From positions 1 to 6,479 of the forward strand of contig JAVYAJ010000026.1 of NCBI GenBank assembly GCA_032229885.1: DNA of 6,479 nt. The letters are read 5' to 3'. Below the pieces are notes generated by a model. It was given only the letters and a program-made list of their open reading frames with translations. It made no database searches and was not told where the DNA came from. The stretch comes from Anammoximicrobium sp032229885 (GTDB taxonomy: Bacteria > Planctomycetota > Planctomycetia > Pirellulales > Pirellulaceae). Below are positions 4,738-6,479 of the stretch, one piece after another; positions within the stretch are counted from its first letter, which is position 1; each line of letters starts with the position of its first letter. A program made the translations under genes and the position numbers.

Positions 4738-6479
4738 TTATAGCAGTTCGGCCAGCAGTCCCTCGCAGATCGCCTCGGGAATCAGATCCGCAAAGCCGTC
4801 TCGGACCAGCCTTGGATTGACGCCGACGCTTTCGCTCGTGGATTCGGCGGTTGATCGCCCTCGCTCGGAAACCGCCAAGATGACCGCATCGACGGACGTG
4901 GCCCATACGTCGAGCTCGGATTCAAGGCTCGCCGCGCCTCGAATGCGTGAACCGACGTCGGCGGTCACATCTGAGTGGAGCGGCCAAATTGACGCTGCCG
5001 CTTCGCCATCGTGCGCGTCGTTCCACGCGCGGACCGCGACGATTTCAAGCGCCGCCGCGGGACCTGGTTCCGATGACTCGCCCTCGCCGCCCCGCGTCGC
5101 CGAACGATTCAACATGTTGATGATCACCAGGACGTCGTTCGGCGTGATGGCGTTATCCACATTGGAATCAAGGAACCGCGGCGGGATGAATTGCCGTGTC
5201 GGCAACTCGGTCCGGCCCGGATGGGTGTTGATATAATTGATCGTTTCCAGAACGTCCAGAGGCGTGATCAATCCGTCATTGTTGACGTCGCCCGGGTTGG
5301 CCGAGTTCACCCAACTGGGCGCTGGAAGCGGCGCCGGGTCATACGCTGTCGGGTATGCCGATATGAACCACGGCCCCGGAAAGCCGCCCAATGTCGGTCC
5401 CTGCTGGTAGGCGAATGGTTCAGCGCTCAAGATGTCGAAACGGTGTATCTCGCCCGTTGTGCCGGCAAGGCCTTGCACGGCAAGAATCGCGTCTCCGACC
5501 CCGTCTCCGTTGCTGTCGATGAGCGCGCTATGGACCGGTGCATTGTTGCTGGCCCCGGTAAACGCATTCGGAATCGCCCCACGCAAATCAAGGCTCGCGT
5601 CGGTGGTGTTCCATTTCCAGACCTCGATTTGGGATCCGCCATTTACGCCCATGCCAACGATGATATCGGGGGCAGCGACCGCCTCGATCCGCCCCGTATC
5701 CAGCGTGACACCACCTTGAAAACGCGGATACGCGGCCTCGAACGGAAAGAATGTCTGCACGGGCGTCGCGACACCTCCGGAAACGTTAAATACCGTCACG
5801 GTGGCTTTGCTTCCCCCTCCCGTCCCGACAATAATTTCCGCTTTTCCGTCCGGCGCGTTGACGAATGACTGGTTCACCAGACTGCCCATGTCGGCTGCTG
5901 CGATGACTCCGCCGCCAATCGTCACGGTTGAAAACGCCTGAAATGCCAGGTCCGGCGTGGATCGAAACGCCGGACTCTGTGGATAGCGGTTCAAGAACAC
6001 ACGAACAGCCGTGGCGCCATATCCAGGAACGGTGACGATATCCGGTTTGCCATCGCCATTGAAGTCCGCGACCGCCAGAGATACGCCGCCATTGAAGGAC
6101 GGGTCATAGGCTAGGAAATCGGGAAAGCCCGCAAGCGGCTCGCCGCTCGAGGTGAATATACGTACCTGTGCCGTGTGGTTGCGTCCCGGCGCAGCAATGA
6201 TCTCGTACTGGCCGTCACCGTTCAAGTCTGCGACCGCGATCCGCGCCCCTCCCGTATAATTCTGTTCAAAAGCCTCGAATTGCGAGAGCACCTGCCCCGT
6301 AGCGCTGTCGATAACCTTGATCACCTGAGGCGTTCCAGGATTTTTGTCAGGACTCAATACCACGAACGACTGGGCGGTTGAACCGAAGTAGTGGCTGGGA
6401 TCGGTGTCAGTGACCGATTGGTTCAGCGCGTCGCGGGCTGACACGCGACCGACGTTCGCGTACTGGCCGGCCGTGGCGA
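4738..6479 (-). CDS. FG-GAP beta-propeller protein with dockerin-type module, N-terminus outside the window
   Basis: The frame is open from the window edge to the TAA at 4738-4740, so the 5' end is missing. A GTG at 6442-6444 opens an apparent start, but at least 11 in-frame codons precede it and no signal peptide follows, so it is probably internal. Counting from that GTG, FG-GAP/VCBS-like repeats recur every 55-66 residues from about 66 to 325, with calcium-loop patterns DLNGDGQYE (73-81), DFNGDGKPD (127-135) and DSNGDGVGD (310-318); two further repeats are degenerate. Such repeats build a beta-propeller. A dockerin-type pair of EF-hand-like loops follows: GDVNNDGLITPLDVL (385-399) and LDSNVDNAITPNDVL (425-439). 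A 120-residue acidic tail begins GGEGESSEPGP. Planctomycetes have many such large, probably exported, calcium-binding proteins; here the dockerin-like module is unlikely to mean a classical cellulosome. The exact ligand or surface role is unknown. Confidence 0.9.
   Translation of the reverse strand, partial: ATAGQYANVGRVSARDALNQSVTDTDPSHYFGSTAQSFVVLSPDKNPGTPQVIKVIDSATGQVLSQFEAFEQNYTGGARIAVADLNGDGQYEIIAAPGRNHTAQVRIFTSSGEPLAGFPDFLAYDPSFNGGVSLAVADFNGDGKPDIVTVPGYGATAVRVFLNRYPQSPAFRSTPDLAFQAFSTVTIGGGVIAAADMGSLVNQSFVNAPDGKAEIIVGTGGGSKATVTVFNVSGGVATPVQTFFPFEAAYPRFQGGVTLDTGRIEAVAAPDIIVGMGVNGGSQIEVWKWNTTDASLDLRGAIPNAFTGASNNAPVHSALIDSNGDGVGDAILAVQGLAGTTGEIHRFDILSAEPFAYQQGPTLGGFPGPWFISAYPTAYDPAPLPAPSWVNSANPGDVNNDGLITPLDVLETINYINTHPGRTELPTRQFIPPRFLDSNVDNAITPNDVLVIINMLNRSATRGGEGESSEPGPAAALEIVAVRAWNDAHDGEAAASIWPLHSDVTADVGSRIRGAASLESELDVWATSVDAVILAVSERGRSTAESTSESVGVNPRLVRDGFADLIPEAICEGLLAELL

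Noticed and set aside
6442..6444. GTG as the true start of the FG-GAP/dockerin protein
   Set aside because: The frame remains open to the window edge and no signal peptide follows this codon, which an exported protein of this kind should have.

Overview
The window looks like part of a Planctomycetota chromosome, probably of the Pirellulales type. This is an inference from gene content: a large secreted-type FG-GAP/dockerin protein with a GEGE-rich C-terminal tail, a tiny single-RRM RNA-binding protein, GC-rich codon use, and a decayed IS1182-type insertion sequence. There are three apparently intact genes (one cut by the window edge), one dead transposase, and one long gene-free stretch with repeats and a probable regulated leader.

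Layout. Positions 1-123 hold a short direct repeat and what looks like IS-flanking DNA. An insertion sequence of about 1.75 kb (about 124-1873) follows. It is bounded by imperfect inverted repeats with a CTGTCCAA core and flanked on both sides by CTAG. Its single transposase gene (175-1772, +) is broken by an in-frame TAG, followed at once by a perfect 8-bp hairpin, and then by an apparent insertion of about 104 bp that shifts the frame. The DDE residues are still recognisable across the pieces. Positions 1877-2457 carry no gene. They hold a GC-rich repeat patch (1936-2033), a good sigma70-like promoter (2181-2208) and a leader of about 240 nt with competing hairpins, ahead of a 92-residue RRM protein (2458-2736, +).

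Two minus-strand genes converge on the RRM gene. The first is a 613-residue ferredoxin/ASKHA protein of the corrinoid-activator family (2767-4608), which probably reduces Co(II) corrinoid to Co(I) for a B12-dependent methyltransferase encoded elsewhere. Upstream of it is the C-terminal part of an FG-GAP beta-propeller protein with a dockerin-like double EF-hand module (4738-6479), whose N-terminus lies outside the window. The two share orientation but are 129 bp apart and functionally unrelated, so they are probably not one operon.

No obvious new multi-gene system is visible. The most interesting non-coding signal is the RRM leader, where two hairpins share one arm and one of them would bury a T-tract. 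The most interesting coding puzzle is a corrinoid activator without a visible corrinoid partner.
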